Made by a program: the position numbers and the translations under genes. This document shows positions 53,290-61,092 of a stretch of DNA of 64,000 nucleotides, one piece after another. The notes under the pieces were generated by a model that searched no databases, was not told the DNA's origin, and saw only the letters and a list, made by a program, of their open reading frames with translations. How positions within the stretch are numbered: the stretch's first letter is position 1; each line of letters opens with the position of its first letter. This DNA is from Nonomuraea terrae (lineage in GTDB: Bacteria > Actinomycetota > Actinomycetes > Streptosporangiales > Streptosporangiaceae), in the NCBI RefSeq assembly GCF_004348995.1, contig NZ_SMKQ01000001.1:1-64000 (forward strand), in the 5' to 3' direction.

Positions 53290-55035
53290 ATGACTCTGAG
53301 TTTCGAGGTGGGACGTCCGCGGGTGCCCGGTGTGGAGGCACGAGCCGGCAAGTTCCCCGGGCCGTCGCTGATCCCGGCGCTCAACGCCATCCAGGCGCGG
53401 CTGGGCTGGTTGCCGCGAGAGGAGCTCGAGGAGCTCGCCCGCACCATGCGGCGGCCGCTCTACGAGATCGAGGGCCTCGTCTCGTTCTACCCGCACTTCC
53501 GCACGACCCCGCCCGCCAAGGTCGCGATCAACGTCTGCCACGACCTGTCGTGCTGGCTGCGCTCCGCGGACGACCGCATCGCGGAGGTGCGTGAACGTTA
53601 CGGCGACGACGCCGAGATCGAGCTCGTCGAGGTGTCCTGCCTGGGCCGCTGCGACAGCGCTCCGGCGCTGGCGGTCAACGAGCACCCGGCGCCGGTCGCC
53701 GACGTCGACGCGCTGGTCAGCGCCGCGCGGGACGACGAGCTGGCCGAGGCCACCGTCACGGGACGGACCGAGCCCTGGCCGAACGATCCGTACCCGGCCG
53801 GATCGGACGTCTCCACCCGGTACGCGAGCCTGCGGGCGCTGCTGACCGGCGAGCTGAGCGCCGAGAGCGTGGTCGCCACGCTGGAAGCCTCGGGGCTGCG
53901 CGGCATGGGCGGCGCCGGCTTCCCCACGGGCAGGAAGTGGGGCCTGGTCGCCTCCGCCGAGCCCGGCAGCGTCAAGTACGCGATCTGCAACGCCGACGAG
54001 TCCGAGCCCGGCACGTTCAAGGACCGTCAGATTCTGACCGACCAGCCGCACCTGGTGATCGAGGGCCTGCTGCTCGGCATGGCCGTGGTCGGCGCCGAGC
54101 AGGGCTGGATCTTCATCAGGCACGAGTACGGCCCCGAGGAGCACGTACTGCGCGCGGAGATCGCGGCACTGCGCGAGGCCGGCGTGATCGGCGAGGACGC
54201 CTGCGGCAGCGGCCGCCGCCTGGAGCTCGACATCTTCGTCTCGCCCGGCGGCTACATCCTCGGCGAGGAGACCGCGCTGCTGGAGTGCATGGAGGGCCAC
54301 CGCGGCGAGCCGCGCAACAAGCCGCCCTTCCCGGGCAACTACGGCCTGCACGGCCGCCCCACGTTGATCAACTCGGTGGAGACCTTCGCCGACGTGCCGG
54401 TGATCCTGCAACGCGGCGCCGAATGGTGGGCCGAGCAGGGCGAGGGCGACTCCGTGGGCTGGAAGTTCTTCGCCGTGTCCGGGCACGTCGAGAACCCCGG
54501 CGTCTACTGCGTGCCGATGGGCACCACGGTGCGCAGCCTGATCGACCTCGCCGGCGGTGTGCTCGGTGGCGCCCAGGTCGGCGCCGTGCAGCCGGGCGGC
54601 GCGTCCTCCAACTTCATCGGCCCCGACAAGCTGGACCTGGCGCTGGACTTCGGGACGCTCGCCGAGGCCGGGACGATGCTCGGCTCCGGCGCCCTGGTGG
54701 TGCTCGCCGAGGGCACCGATCTGCTGGCCGCCTCGACGAACGTGCTGCGCTTCTTCCGCAACGAGTCGTGCGGCAAGTGCGTGCCCTGCCGGGTCGGCTC
54801 CACCAAGGCCCACGATGTCCTGCGCGGCGTGCTGGACTCGGGATCCTCCACCCTCGACGATGCGCAGAAGGGCCGGATTCTGCAGCTGGAGGAGACCATG
54901 CGCAAGACGTCGATCTGCGGGCTCGGGCAGGTGGCACTGGGCCCGGTGGTGTCCGTGCTCGGGCTGAGCAAGGGAGCCGCTGCGGCTCGCCCGCAGCCCC
55001 GGCCCGAAGGCTCGACGGAGCAGCCGGACCGTTGA
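53290..55035 (+). CDS. fdhB: Fused NuoE-NuoF-type NADH dehydrogenase subunit of formate dehydrogenase
   Basis: A 581-residue diaphorase. Residues 1-150 are NuoE/FdsG-like, with a thioredoxin-like [2Fe-2S] domain (NVCHDLSCWL, VEVSCLGRCDSAPA). Residues 160-565 are NuoF/FdsB-like, with FMN/NADH site GLRGMGGAGFPTGRKW, CNADESEPGTFKDR and [4Fe-4S] ligands in CGKCVPCRVG and SICGLG. It passes electrons from the alpha subunit to NAD+. It begins directly after the fdhA stop with no gap and overlaps moeA. It has split homologues in most FDHs, so the fusion is distinctive. Confidence 0.93.
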   Translation: MTLSFEVGRPRVPGVEARAGKFPGPSLIPALNAIQARLGWLPREELEELARTMRRPLYEIEGLVSFYPHFRTTPPAKVAINVCHDLSCWLRSADDRIAEVRERYGDDAEIELVEVSCLGRCDSAPALAVNEHPAPVADVDALVSAARDDELAEATVTGRTEPWPNDPYPAGSDVSTRYASLRALLTGELSAESVVATLEASGLRGMGGAGFPTGRKWGLVASAEPGSVKYAICNADESEPGTFKDRQILTDQPHLVIEGLLLGMAVVGAEQGWIFIRHEYGPEEHVLRAEIAALREAGVIGEDACGSGRRLELDIFVSPGGYILGEETALLECMEGHRGEPRNKPPFPGNYGLHGRPTLINSVETFADVPVILQRGAEWWAEQGEGDSVGWKFFAVSGHVENPGVYCVPMGTTVRSLIDLAGGVLGGAQVGAVQPGGASSNFIGPDKLDLALDFGTLAEAGTMLGSGALVVLAEGTDLLAASTNVLRFFRNESCGKCVPCRVGSTKAHDVLRGVLDSGSSTLDDAQKGRILQLEETMRKTSICGLGQVALGPVVSVLGLSKGAAAARPQPRPEGSTEQPDR

Positions 55036-56252
55036 GCGGCAGGGAGTTCTTCACCGCCCGTACCCTCGCCGAGGTACGGGCGGGATTCCGGCCCGCGCAT
55101 CGCACGCCCGAGGAGTGCGTCCCGTTGTCCGCGGCGCTGCACCGGGTGCCCGTCGCGGACATCACGGCACCTGCCGCCCTGCCCGGCTTCGCGCGTTCCA
55201 CCGTGGACGGCTTCGCGGTCCGGGCGATGGACACCTACGGCGCCTCCGAGGGGCTTCCTTCCTACCTCGACCTGCTCGGCGCGGTGCGGATGGGCGCCGA
55301 ACCGACCGTGGCGGTCAAGCCGGGCGGGTGCGTCGCGATGCCGACCGGGGGAGTGATCCCGGCCGGCGCCGACGCGGTGGTCATGGTGGAGTACACCGCG
55401 GAGACGATGCCGGGCACGATCGAGGTGACCCGCCCCGTCGCGCCGGGCGGCGGCATCGTCCGCGCCGACGAGGACGTCGCCTCGGGCGGCGTCCTGGCGC
55501 CCGGAGGGCGGCCGTTGCGCGCCCCCGACCTCGGCTTCCTCGCCGCCGCGGGGGTGACCACGGTCACCGTGCACCGCCGCCCCCGGGTGGTGATCATCTC
55601 CACCGGTGACGAGGTGGTGCCGCCCGGCACCGTGGAGCTCGCACCCGGGCAGGTACGCGACGCCACCGCCTCCGCGCTGGCGGGGCTGGTCGCCGACGCG
55701 GGCGGCGAGCCGGTGATCGCCGGCATCGTCCCGGACGAGCCTGGCGCGCTCGAAGGCCGGCTGACCGAGGTCGTCGGCGAGGCCGACCTGGTGGTCGTGT
55801 CGGCGGGCTCGTCGGTCGGCGCGCGGGACGAGACGGCGGGCGCGGTGGCCGCCATCGGCGACGTCTGGTGCCACGGGATCGCCATCAAGCCCGGCAAACC
55901 GACGCTGCTGGCCGAGTGCTCCGGGATCCCGATCATCGGGCTGCCGGGCAACCCGCTGTCCGCCTTGGTGGTGTTCGGGCAGGTCGGGGTACCGTTGCTG
56001 TGGCGCATCGCCGGGTGCGAGGCCCCGCCGCCGCAGCCGAGCACGCGTGCGCGGCTGTCGCGCGACCTCGCGTCCGCGGCCGGCCGGCTCGACGTCGTCC
56101 AGGTCGTGGTCCGCGACGGTGTGGCGGAGCCGATCTTCGGCCCGTCGGCGCTGCTGTCGGTGCTGACCCGCGCCGACGGATACGTGATCGTGCCCGAACC
56201 GGCCACCGGGCTGGACTCGGGCACCGAGGTAGAGGTCATCCTGTACCGATGA
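55032..56252 (+). CDS. moeA: Molybdopterin molybdotransferase MoeA
   Basis: A 406-residue MoeA that inserts molybdate or tungstate into adenylylated molybdopterin. Motifs STVDGFAV, VIPAGADAVVMVE, STGDEVVPPG, GSSVGARDETAGA and GLPGNPLSALVVF mark the family. It starts at TTG 55032, overlapping the previous stop (TTGA). No MogA domain is fused. A second MoeA with an added sensor domain follows directly. Confidence 0.9.
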   Translation: MSGREFFTARTLAEVRAGFRPAHRTPEECVPLSAALHRVPVADITAPAALPGFARSTVDGFAVRAMDTYGASEGLPSYLDLLGAVRMGAEPTVAVKPGGCVAMPTGGVIPAGADAVVMVEYTAETMPGTIEVTRPVAPGGGIVRADEDVASGGVLAPGGRPLRAPDLGFLAAAGVTTVTVHRRPRVVIISTGDEVVPPGTVELAPGQVRDATASALAGLVADAGGEPVIAGIVPDEPGALEGRLTEVVGEADLVVVSAGSSVGARDETAGAVAAIGDVWCHGIAIKPGKPTLLAECSGIPIIGLPGNPLSALVVFGQVGVPLLWRIAGCEAPPPQPSTRARLSRDLASAAGRLDVVQVVVRDGVAEPIFGPSALLSVLTRADGYVIVPEPATGLDSGTEVEVILYR

Positions 56253-58168
56253 GCGCAGAAAGTCCCTTCGTCTCCGACGTCCCCGCGGCGCAGGCTCTCT
56301 CCGTCTGGCGCGCGACGCGGGCCGCGGCGGGCTGCCCGGCCCGGGTCGGCGTCATCCGCGTACCGGTCGGCGACGCCGTGGGCCGGGTGACGGCCGAGCC
56401 CGTGTGGGCCCGGCGGTCCTCGCCCGCCTTCGACTCCGCGGCCATGGACGGCATCGCCGTACGCGCCGACGACACCGTCGGCGCGGCCGAGACCAGCCCG
56501 GTGCTGCTCGCCGCCGGCGACTTCGCCGTCGTCGACACCGGCGACCCGCTGCCCGACGGCTACGACGCGGTGGTCATGCGCGAGCACGTGCACCGCACCG
56601 CGGCGGGGGAGGCCGAGCTCCGGGCGGCCGTCCCGCCCTACCAGCACGTCCGCTCCATCGGGGAGGACATCAGCGCCGGCGAGCTGCTGCTCCCCGAGGG
56701 CCACCGGCTGCGCCCCGTCGACGTCGCCGCCTGCGCCGCGGCCGGAGTCGTCGAGCTCGGCGTCCGGCGCGCGCCGCGCGTGGTGATCGTGCCGACCGGC
56801 GACGAGATCCGGCCGATCGGCGCGGAGCTCGCCCCCGGCGACATTCTCGACACGAACTCGATGATGCTGGCCGCGCAGGCACGGGAGGCGGGCTGCGAGG
56901 CCCGCGTCACCGAGATCGTCCCCGACGACCCCGAGGTCATCACCACGGTGCTCCGGGAGGCCACCCGCGACGCCGACCTGGTGCTGCTCATCGCGGGCTC
57001 CAGCGCGGGGCGCGACGACTACACCGCCCGCGTGGTCGCCGGGGCCGGCGTCGTCGCGGTCCACGGGGTCGCGGTGCGTCCCGGCCATCCCGTCGTCCTC
57101 GGCGCGGTCGAGGAGACGCCCGTGATCGGCGTTCCCGGCTATCCGGTGTCAGCGGCGCTGACCTTCGACATCTTCGCCGCTCCGACGCTCGCCGAGCTGG
57201 AGGGCGCCGCGCCGCGGGAACGCCCGTCGGCCACGGCCCACCTCGCCAGGAAGCTGCCGTCCGCCATCGGCATGGACGACTGGGTACGCGTGCGCCTGGG
57301 ACGGGTGCAGGACCGGCTCGTCGCCACCCCGCTGCCGCGGGGCGCGGGCGTGCTGACCTCGCTCGTCCGCGCCGACGGCCTGCTCGTCGTGCCGTCGGGC
57401 GTGGAGGGCCACCACGCGGGGGAGCAGGTGCGGGTGGAATTGCTGCGCGGCCTGTCCGAGATCGGCCGGACCATCGTCGCCATCGGCTCGCACGACCTGG
57501 TGCTCGACCTGGCGGCCTCCGCCCTGCGCGCCGCCGACCCGCTGATCACTCTGGCGTCGTCGAACGTCGGCTCGCTCGGCGGTCTCGTGGCGCTGCGCGA
57601 CGGCCTGTGCCACATCGCCGGATCACACCTGCTGGACCCGTCCACCGGCGAGTACACCCTGCCCTACGTCGACCGGCTGCTGGGCACGGACGCCGACGTC
57701 GCCGTGGTCAGGCTGGTCCACCGCGACCAGGGGCTGATCGTCGCTCCCGGCAACCCGCTCGACCTTGGCGGGATCAAGGACCTGACCAGGCCAGACCTGC
57801 GCTACGTGAACCGGCAGCGCGGCGCCGGCACGCGAGCGCTGCTGGATCACGAGCTGACCTGCCTCGGCATCGACCCGGCCGAGGTGCCCGGCTACTCCCG
57901 CGAGGAGCACACCCACCTGGCGGTGGCCGCGGCCGTGGCCGCCGGGCGCGCGGACGCCGGTCTGGGGATCCTCGCCGCCGCCCGCGCCTTCGGGCTGGAC
58001 TTCGTCCCGGTGGCTCAGGAGCCGTACGACCTGGTGGTGCGTACCAGCGCGCTCTCCGACGAGCTGCTGGCCCCGCTCTGGGAACTTCTGGAGAAGCCCG
58101 GCTTCCGGGCCGAGGTGGAGGCGCTGGGCGGGTACTCCTGCGCCGAGACGGGTCGCCGCATTCGCTGA
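56249..58168 (+). CDS. MoeA-like protein fused to a PBP-like (PF12727) sensor domain
   Basis: A 639-residue two-part protein. Residues 1-400 are MoeA-like (FDSAAMDGIAVRADD, GYDAVVMREHV, PTGDEIRPIG, AGSSAGRDDYTARVVAG, GVPGYPVSAAL). From about 410 a periplasmic-binding-like domain follows: IGSHDLVLDLAASAL, RDQGLIVAPGNPLDLGG, RQRGAGTRALLDHEL and AAAVAAGRADAGLGILAAAR. The same domain is attached to the GntR-type regulator at 43985. Such fusions are known in archaea and some bacteria, and the domain is thought to bind molybdate/tungstate or cofactor. It starts with an ATGA overlap and ends the island. Confidence 0.88.
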   Translation: MSAESPFVSDVPAAQALSVWRATRAAAGCPARVGVIRVPVGDAVGRVTAEPVWARRSSPAFDSAAMDGIAVRADDTVGAAETSPVLLAAGDFAVVDTGDPLPDGYDAVVMREHVHRTAAGEAELRAAVPPYQHVRSIGEDISAGELLLPEGHRLRPVDVAACAAAGVVELGVRRAPRVVIVPTGDEIRPIGAELAPGDILDTNSMMLAAQAREAGCEARVTEIVPDDPEVITTVLREATRDADLVLLIAGSSAGRDDYTARVVAGAGVVAVHGVAVRPGHPVVLGAVEETPVIGVPGYPVSAALTFDIFAAPTLAELEGAAPRERPSATAHLARKLPSAIGMDDWVRVRLGRVQDRLVATPLPRGAGVLTSLVRADGLLVVPSGVEGHHAGEQVRVELLRGLSEIGRTIVAIGSHDLVLDLAASALRAADPLITLASSNVGSLGGLVALRDGLCHIAGSHLLDPSTGEYTLPYVDRLLGTDADVAVVRLVHRDQGLIVAPGNPLDLGGIKDLTRPDLRYVNRQRGAGTRALLDHELTCLGIDPAEVPGYSREEHTHLAVAAAVAAGRADAGLGILAAARAFGLDFVPVAQEPYDLVVRTSALSDELLAPLWELLEKPGFRAEVEALGGYSCAETGRRIR

Positions 58169-58240
58169 CCTGCGCCGCAGGCGGCGTTCGGCTCCCGCCT
58201 GCCGCCTGCCGAGATCGCCGGGTCTCGATCTGCGCCGACT

Positions 58241-59095
58241 TCACGACCCCACGGGCTTGAGGAAGCCGTCGAGGACCACCAGGCCCTTGCCGTACGTGGC
58301 GTCGACCTGGCGCTGCAGCTCCGAGGTGGCCACCCAGACGCCGACCCGGACGTGACCGGCCCGCTCGTCCGCCGACACGGAGTAGGCGCCCGTGATCTCC
58401 TGCCGCACCTTCTCCTGGACAGTACGCAGCTCCGCCGCGGTGTGCTCGGCCCGGCTCAGGCAGAGCGCGCCACCCCAGAGCTCTCGGATCGCCGGTTCAT
58501 GGGCGGCCGGGTCACCGGTGAACCGCAGGTTCAGCACGAGCCGCTCGGGGTCGTTGGCGTGTCGTTCCGCCGATCGGGGATCGTCGGAGTCGTAGCCGTC
58601 GATCTCTTCGAGATAGCTCTGGTCCAGCCAGCTGCCCGCGTACCCGGGGAGCTGCTCGGCCCGGGCGATCGCGGCCGTCATCGCCTCCTGGGTGGCCTTC
58701 GCCGGATCCACCGTGCGCCGGCCGCCCGCAGGCGTCGGGCAGGGGGTGGTGAAGTACGTCTGGTCACGTGGCGCGTCGTGGGGCTCGGCGGGGCGCGCCG
58801 GGTCGGTCAGCGTCAGCCTTTCACCGTCCCAGGTGCCGACCACGCGGTACTCGCCCCAGCGGGTGCCGCGCCGGTGGGAGTGCTCGACGGCGTTCCAGTC
58901 CCAGCCGACGATGTCGGGCCCGCCGCACTGGGGTGGCAGGGATTCCAGGACGCCGGCGCAGAGCTGGGGGCCGTGGCGTGCGTCGGCGAGTACGGTCGCG
59001 TCGGCCTGGTACCGCGTCGCGGGCGCGGTCGCCGCCGGCGCCGTCCCGCAGGCGGCGAGTGCGACGAGCAGGGCCACCAGCCAGATAGCTCTCAT
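58241..59095 (-). CDS. Putative lipoprotein of unknown function
   Basis: A 284-residue exported protein with signal peptide LVALLVALAACG and lipobox cysteine at residue 16. Three further cysteines (LCAGVLESLPPQCGG and PCPTPAGG) occur in the extracytoplasmic part, which is mostly alpha/beta with LDQSYLEEIDGYD. The C-terminal region VRVGVWVATSELQRQVDATY looks like a small surface domain. I do not recognise a family. ATG 59095 follows GGAAGAGC; the frame extends far upstream without coding character. Confidence 0.8.
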   Translation of the reverse strand: MRAIWLVALLVALAACGTAPAATAPATRYQADATVLADARHGPQLCAGVLESLPPQCGGPDIVGWDWNAVEHSHRRGTRWGEYRVVGTWDGERLTLTDPARPAEPHDAPRDQTYFTTPCPTPAGGRRTVDPAKATQEAMTAAIARAEQLPGYAGSWLDQSYLEEIDGYDSDDPRSAERHANDPERLVLNLRFTGDPAAHEPAIRELWGGALCLSRAEHTAAELRTVQEKVRQEITGAYSVSADERAGHVRVGVWVATSELQRQVDATYGKGLVVLDGFLKPVGS

Positions 59096-59187
59096 GCTCT
59101 TCCAGACGGGCGGTCGCCCCCAGGGGTTCACCCTTGGAGGCCCTCCGCTCGGGTCCGTACGCCGCGCCCGCCGGTGCTCAGCCCTGT

Positions 59188-60330
59188 CTACTGAGCCGGC
59201 TCGGCAGCGTCGGCCTGCCCGCCGCCGAACACCTCCTTGAGGAGCCTCTGCGTCACCTGCTGGAAGGCCGCGGCCATGGACAGCTCGGCGTCGTCCACGT
59301 AGTTCAGCGCGGCGGTCAGGGTCGTGCTGCCGTCGGGCGTGCTGTACATCAGCGCCGCGTGGCCCGCGATGCCGCCGTTGTGGGTGATGACGGTGCCGCC
59401 GTCCGTGTTCTGTACGAACACCCCCAGGCCGTAGCCGGCCTTGGACTCCGGCGTGCACATCTCGGCCAGCAGCGAGGCCGGCAGCAGCTTGCCGCCCAGC
59501 AGCGCGGAGATGAACGTGTGCAGGTCGCGCGTGGTGGAGATCATGTCACCGCCGCTGGAGATCCAGGAGGGGTTGTGGCGGGTGACGTCGACCGTCCGGG
59601 TCTGGCCGTCCTCGTCGTACCGGTAGTAGGCGTGGGCGTGCGGCTCGGGGATCTCCGTCTGGGTGGTCGGCGCCACCGTGCCCGACAGGGCGAGCGGCCC
59701 CAGGATCAGCCGCTGCATCTCCTCGGCGTAGGGGCGGCCGGTGACCTTCTCGATCAGCAACCTGGCCACCACGTAGTTGGTGTTCGAGTAGCTCCAGTCC
59801 GTGCCCGGCTCGAACCGCGCCGGCTTGGACAGTGCCAGCCGGATCAGATCCTCCGGCTGGTAGGTCTTGAACCGGTTGTCCACCCACTCCTTGCCCGCGG
59901 GGGTGGCGGGGATCCCCGGCACGTACGTCCCGTCGGGGTCGTAGTCGCCGGTGAAGTTGAACACCCCGCTGGTGTGCTGCAGCAGCCTTCGCACCGTGAT
60001 CCGCCGGTCCAGCCCGAACTCGGGCAGGTAGTCATCCACCGGGGTGTCCAGGGCGATCCTGCCCTCGGCCACCAACTGCAGCACCACGGTCGCGATGAAG
60101 GTCTTGGTGTTGCTGCCGATCCGGACGTGCCCGTCGGCCGGTGGGGTGTCGCTCTCACCCAGCTCGCGGACCCCGGCGCTGCCGGCCCACTCGCCCCGCT
60201 CATCGTGCACGCGCAGCTGCACGCCGACGAAACCGGAATCGACGACATCCTGGATGATCTTCTGCAGCTCCGGGCGATCCTGCCCGGTCCGCGGGGTCTG
60301 CTCGTCGTGGACGTCAGGGACGATGGACAT
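59188..60330 (-). CDS. Serine hydrolase, beta-lactamase class C / D-Ala-D-Ala carboxypeptidase-like
   Basis: A 380-residue protein of the class C beta-lactamase/DD-peptidase family: the SxxK motif is GSNTKTF (Ser-Asn-Thr-Lys), the second motif YSNTNY and the third HNGG. No signal peptide is visible, so it probably acts in the cytoplasm as an esterase or amidase, or is exported by another route. GGAGCACAACC precedes the ATG. GAAATTTCGTAACA lies just upstream, a sequence also found before the next gene. Confidence 0.9.
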   Translation of the reverse strand: MSIVPDVHDEQTPRTGQDRPELQKIIQDVVDSGFVGVQLRVHDERGEWAGSAGVRELGESDTPPADGHVRIGSNTKTFIATVVLQLVAEGRIALDTPVDDYLPEFGLDRRITVRRLLQHTSGVFNFTGDYDPDGTYVPGIPATPAGKEWVDNRFKTYQPEDLIRLALSKPARFEPGTDWSYSNTNYVVARLLIEKVTGRPYAEEMQRLILGPLALSGTVAPTTQTEIPEPHAHAYYRYDEDGQTRTVDVTRHNPSWISSGGDMISTTRDLHTFISALLGGKLLPASLLAEMCTPESKAGYGLGVFVQNTDGGTVITHNGGIAGHAALMYSTPDGSTTLTAALNYVDDAELSMAAAFQQVTQRLLKEVFGGGQADAAEPAQ

Positions 60331-60347
60331 GGTTGTGCTCCTTAGTT

Positions 60348-60361
60348 TGTTACGAAATTTC
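60348..60361 (-). repeat. GAAATTTCGTAACA element, first copy
   Basis: On the minus strand GAAATTTCGTAACA lies about 18 bases before the serine hydrolase start codon. A copy with one change lies at 60843-60856 in the same position relative to the next gene; it may be a promoter or operator element shared by both. Confidence 0.5.
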
Positions 60362-60416
60362 AGCCGATGGGGGTCCGGAGAGGACCCCGTGACGAGCTGC
60401 GCAGGACGACATCGGA

Positions 60417-60821
60417 TCAAGCGGCGTCGAGGGCCTCGGTGATCTTGCGGGCCATCTCCGTCATGGTGGGGCTGGGCTCGCCCTTCTGGGGCCGGGAGGC
60501 TGCCGCGATGGCGACGATGACGGTGCTGCGGAAGTTGTCGGCCTCCGCCGGCGCCTGCTTCTTGAGCAGGCTCATGGCTGCGGTCAGGGCCGGCAGCACC
60601 TGGTCGGCGAGTTCGGCCACGGTCTTGCCGTACTTCACGCCCTTGGGGGCCTTGGCGAGCACGTGCCCGACCGGGCCGGTCGAGGAGGTCAGGGCGATGG
60701 AGCCTTCGGTGGCGACCTTGTGGGCCGAGCCGGCGGCGCCGGCGGCGGACATCAGGGAGACGGCGCCCCACGCGGCGGTCCGCAGGGTGAGCTTGTCCTG
60801 GTCGGTAAGGGTGACGGACAT
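60417..60821 (-). CDS. Hypothetical cytoplasmic protein of 134 residues
   Basis: A small helical protein starting MSVTLTDQDKLTLRTAAWGAV. It contains AAGAAGSAHKVATEGSIALT and TVIVAIAAASRPQKG; I recognise no family, though the length and pattern suggest a DUF found in Actinobacteria. ATG 60821 follows AAGGAGCACACCACC. It precedes the serine hydrolase by 86 bases on the same strand, each with its own copy of the GAAATTTCGTAACA element, so both likely respond to one signal. Confidence 0.7.
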   Translation of the reverse strand: MSVTLTDQDKLTLRTAAWGAVSLMSAAGAAGSAHKVATEGSIALTSSTGPVGHVLAKAPKGVKYGKTVAELADQVLPALTAAMSLLKKQAPAEADNFRSTVIVAIAAASRPQKGEPSPTMTEMARKITEALDAA

Positions 60822-60842
60822 GGTGGTGTGCTCCTTCGCATC

Positions 60843-60856
60843 TGTTACGAAATTCC
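60843..60856 (-). repeat. GAAATTTCGTAACA element, second copy
   Basis: GGAATTTCGTAACA on the minus strand matches the element at 60348-60361 in 13 of 14 positions and lies 22 bases before the start codon of the 134-residue gene. The next 236 bases to 61092 hold no supported gene on either strand. Confidence 0.5.
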
Positions 60857-61092
60857 GTTGAACGGACGGGGTGGAACGCGGTCCTGAACCGTTCATGGGT
60901 CCACCATCGCCGACCGCTCTGATACCGGGCTGTCACCGTCCTGACGCGGCCGCTGACACGACACCGCGTGATCGGCGAGGACTCCGCGCCGGTACAGCAG
61001 GATGTCGGCGGCCGCGTCGTCGCGTCTCCAGCCGGTCCGGGGTGTCGAGCACCTCGCGGAAGCCCGGACAGGTGGTGAAGAAATGGCGGGAG

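Noticed and set aside
50335-54813. A 1492-codon open frame on the minus strand across fdhA and fdhB
   Set aside because: It is antisense to two genes with complete cofactor motifs. Long antisense frames arise in high-GC coding DNA, and the translation is compositionally biased with no domain.
60893-61092. Possible gene fragment after the aminotransferase-fold gene
   Set aside because: Short stretches in two minus-strand frames look protein-like (LETRDDAAADILLYRRG) but there is no start, motif or family match.
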